This document shows positions 63,001 through 64,000 of a stretch of 64,000 nt of DNA, piece by piece (positions within the stretch are counted from its first letter, which is position 1; each line of letters starts with the position of its first letter). The notes beneath the pieces were generated by a model, which saw nothing but the letters and a program-made list of their open reading frames with translations, had not been told where the DNA came from and did no database searches. Both the position numbers and the translations under genes were made by a program. This DNA is from Anaerotignum faecicola (GTDB taxonomy: Bacteria; Bacillota; Clostridia; Lachnospirales; Anaerotignaceae): the NCBI RefSeq assembly GCF_003865035.1, contig NZ_BHVZ01000004.1, positions 62,001-126,000 on the forward strand. Reading direction: 5' to 3'.

Positions 63001-64000
63001 CAGCCGTTCTGATCCGTTACACCCATATATACCTGTCGGGTATTCTTATTTGTGATTTCAAAGTGTACCCCTGCAATGGGTTCTGATGTTTCTGCATCAA
63101 TCTTCTTAATCTCTACAGATGGCTTTTTCTTATTTTTCATTACAACAACTGTTTCCTTGCCCCAGTCAACCTCACCAATCTGCGGTGTGGCATCCAGAAT
63201 ATAATCAAATCTGGCCGCAAGCTCCTTAACCTCATAGCTGCCCTCCGGCAGATCTTCAATCGTTACTTCGCCATTCTTACCTGTTTCTACTGTCTGTTCA
63301 AAGCCCGTAGTATGATTGATGACCTGAAAATAAAAACTGGCTAACGTCTCCTGTGTCTGTGCATCAATCTTGCGGATTGTAAGAGAGCCATACGGCTGAT
63401 TTTCAAAGGTGACTTTCGGATGTACCTCTGCATTGTTTTCCACACGAACGCTCTGAGAATTTTTCCCTACTGCAACAGAATAATGCGGCGGCGCAGATAC
63501 CTCTGTTATTTCATATACCCCCGCAGGAATCCCTGTCAGTTTCAGGACACCATCGGAAATCGTAATGCTTGCACCTTTGCCAAGGACAGGCTCTATTGCA
63601 CCATTCGTTGCCTTTACAGTAATATTGATGTACTCATTGCTCTTCGATACACCACGGATATGGAATACGGCATCTGCAACTTTTTTCTTAGTCTGATAGT
63701 CCAATTTTTCTACGACCAGACTGCCTTTATCAGAGGATACAGGTGTATCGGGATTCTCCGGTGTATCAGGGATTGTGGGGGATGCGTTGTAGGTCATTGC
63801 TGCAGAATCCGTTCCCTGCGGACGGAAGTTATAGATATACCCCTGCCAGTTACCGGACAGACCTACGGGGTTCCCAAGATAGCTGGCGGCTGTATCTAAA
63901 GAACCACCAACGGTTGTACCATACAGTGTATATCGAATCCCTGTGGATTCTGCCAATGTCTTTGGTACTTTTACCGTTACATCCTGCCCCATATCAACTG
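60072..64000 (-). CDS. Cna-B/SpaA repeat surface protein (partial at right edge)
   Basis: The frame stays open across the right edge, so the ATG at 63992 is only internal. At least 1308 residues are visible. Eleven tandem Cna-B/SpaA-like domains of about 85-95 residues each start with a (L/I)-x-(I/V)-x-K-x-D-x-x-T motif and contain the E-x-x-A-P-x-G-Y or similar Glu used for isopeptide bonds. A terminal region without repeats follows. The chain ends KLPKTGY-stop: the sortase motif is there, but no hydrophobic helix or positive tail follows in any frame. It is a stalk adhesin of the type carried by conjugative elements of gut Firmicutes. A terminator follows. Confidence 0.88.
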   Translation of the reverse strand, partial: VDMGQDVTVKVPKTLAESTGIRYTLYGTTVGGSLDTAASYLGNPVGLSGNWQGYIYNFRPQGTDSAAMTYNASPTIPDTPENPDTPVSSDKGSLVVEKLDYQTKKKVADAVFHIRGVSKSNEYINITVKATNGAIEPVLGKGASITISDGVLKLTGIPAGVYEITEVSAPPHYSVAVGKNSQSVRVENNAEVHPKVTFENQPYGSLTIRKIDAQTQETLASFYFQVINHTTGFEQTVETGKNGEVTIEDLPEGSYEVKELAARFDYILDATPQIGEVDWGKETVVVMKNKKKPSVEIKKIDAETSEPIAGVHFEITNKNTRQVYMGVTDQNGCITLSDVEEGWYEVTEVTPAKGYLPLEQVYEVYAESGKPGTVAIQNHRAPNLTIIKRDSQTGAALSGAMFTVEKLQEPDKGFVSGSPFTTDTDGKILLKGLTPGAYKICEVKAPNAYESGNEERVVNLVVGQDFTAVFENTKKATLTVHKVDSITKEPLKNARFEVLKAVNDSLSGEVVKVGEYTSDSNGQFQLQQADSGWYRIIEKQAPAGYERKTESMEVFLKAGEDKEIIFENSPQSAIIIKKIDAETGAALSGIRFEVRYLSGATGTEGTVIGTYTTSKNGTITVAGLKPGVYSVAEVSTDSDHILDDTLKTVTLKDDNAVVTVEFTNAPLGGLLIKKMDAVTKEPLSDVIFKITDIKGAVVGESNGEYRTDETGSIYIPKLIGGYIVQEVKAKEGYLLDNTAKTIYIEKGRVYSLEFFNQPHNSLIIQKVDRKTQKPLEGAKFEVRKIDGTYIGEYITAADGRITIPDLKPDWYVVKETAAPEGYCLDTAVSKNVQVKSDAPSMVKFENDKNATLRISKTDSVTGKPMENVEFTIVREDGKTYGKHYTNRQGEINLEYKLPAGTYLIRETNTLKGYALDTNVRKVALDWGDDQLIEWENYPLASIRIEKTDAETGDPISGVKFELFDKNKESIGTYITDSKGEIHLDKMFLGDATYYIEEKENEGYVVTKGLQTVKTKWGKTTYVELENKPIQGKVQIHKTAADNNAITGHLKGDGLKDAKFTVYDSDGKKVTVLRTDSKGFAESDWLRYGKYTMKETTSPLYFLLSDEMISFEIRKDGEIVEIERENKSTALQTHVEKSGYQETMGGSVIRYDLYHIQNKSLVPLENFYLHESLPADAAYITRLFTGTFNQNLNYTIYYKTNKTGSFKVLRDNLFTNKVYEIDCTKGLMAGEYITDIKYEFGTVDVGFCEVERPFIYCKTYQNLPNGYQFTNRVEVGGMYEMQKVKAEDSYTTKIYAPVASRGKLPKTGY

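Overview
The window looks like low-GC Firmicutes DNA, most likely a gut Lachnospiraceae-type Clostridia. The evidence is AGGAGG-type ribosome binding sites, Cna-B and copper-amine-oxidase-like surface proteins, LytTR/GHKL and BlaI/M56 regulation, large serine recombinases and PcfJ/PcfK. Almost every gene lies on the minus strand. The region reads as an accessory, mosaic stretch: a conjugative-element backbone interrupted by several smaller insertions. No rRNA, tRNA or CRISPR array was seen.

Layout. 1-4.5 kb: the N-terminal 1505 residues of a secreted repeat protein. 4.6-6.9 kb: a TetR remnant and an AAA_14/DUF4143 ATPase. 7-16.5 kb: conjugative-element accessory operon (SSB, membrane protein, MoxR-like ATPase, small HTH regulator, VWA/HExxH partner, hypothetical, PcfK/AcrIIA9-like protein, PcfJ). 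16.7-30.7 kb: an island bounded by two copies of a ~135-bp direct repeat, holding a dead IS21 element, a 1957-residue adhesin, a pseudo-receiver, a divergent LytTR/GHKL two-component system, a second DUF4143 ATPase and a truncated resolvase. 30.7-35 kb: a secreted protein, a C39-like protease gene whose middle third is inverted, and a blaI-blaR1-like pair with visible operators. 35-37.4 kb: sigma factor, membrane protein and hypothetical of the conjugative type. 37.4-41.1 kb: SPFH operon. 42-47.7 kb: PucR/DUF917/NCS1 permease/M20 catabolic island between two copies of a DUF3846-remnant repeat. 48.6-51.8 kb: AT-rich DUF262-HEPN-methylase module, a candidate defence system, between another pair of repeats. 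52.2-57.7 kb: KilA-N protein and a decayed trio of large serine recombinases. 58-64 kb: tandem repeats, sigma-like factor, hypothetical, and a Cna-B repeat surface protein running off the right edge.

The strongest unusual observation is at 31.8-32.95 kb. The catalytic Cys of a secreted cysteine protease lies on the plus strand, while its signal peptide, propeptide and catalytic His/Asn region lie on the minus strand. Flipping the roughly 430-bp segment between two short inverted repeats restores one uninterrupted 385-residue frame. This is either a phase-variable intragenic inversion caught in the OFF state or a one-time inactivating inversion. The DUF262-HEPN-Eco57I-like three-gene cassette is the best candidate for a poorly described immune system.
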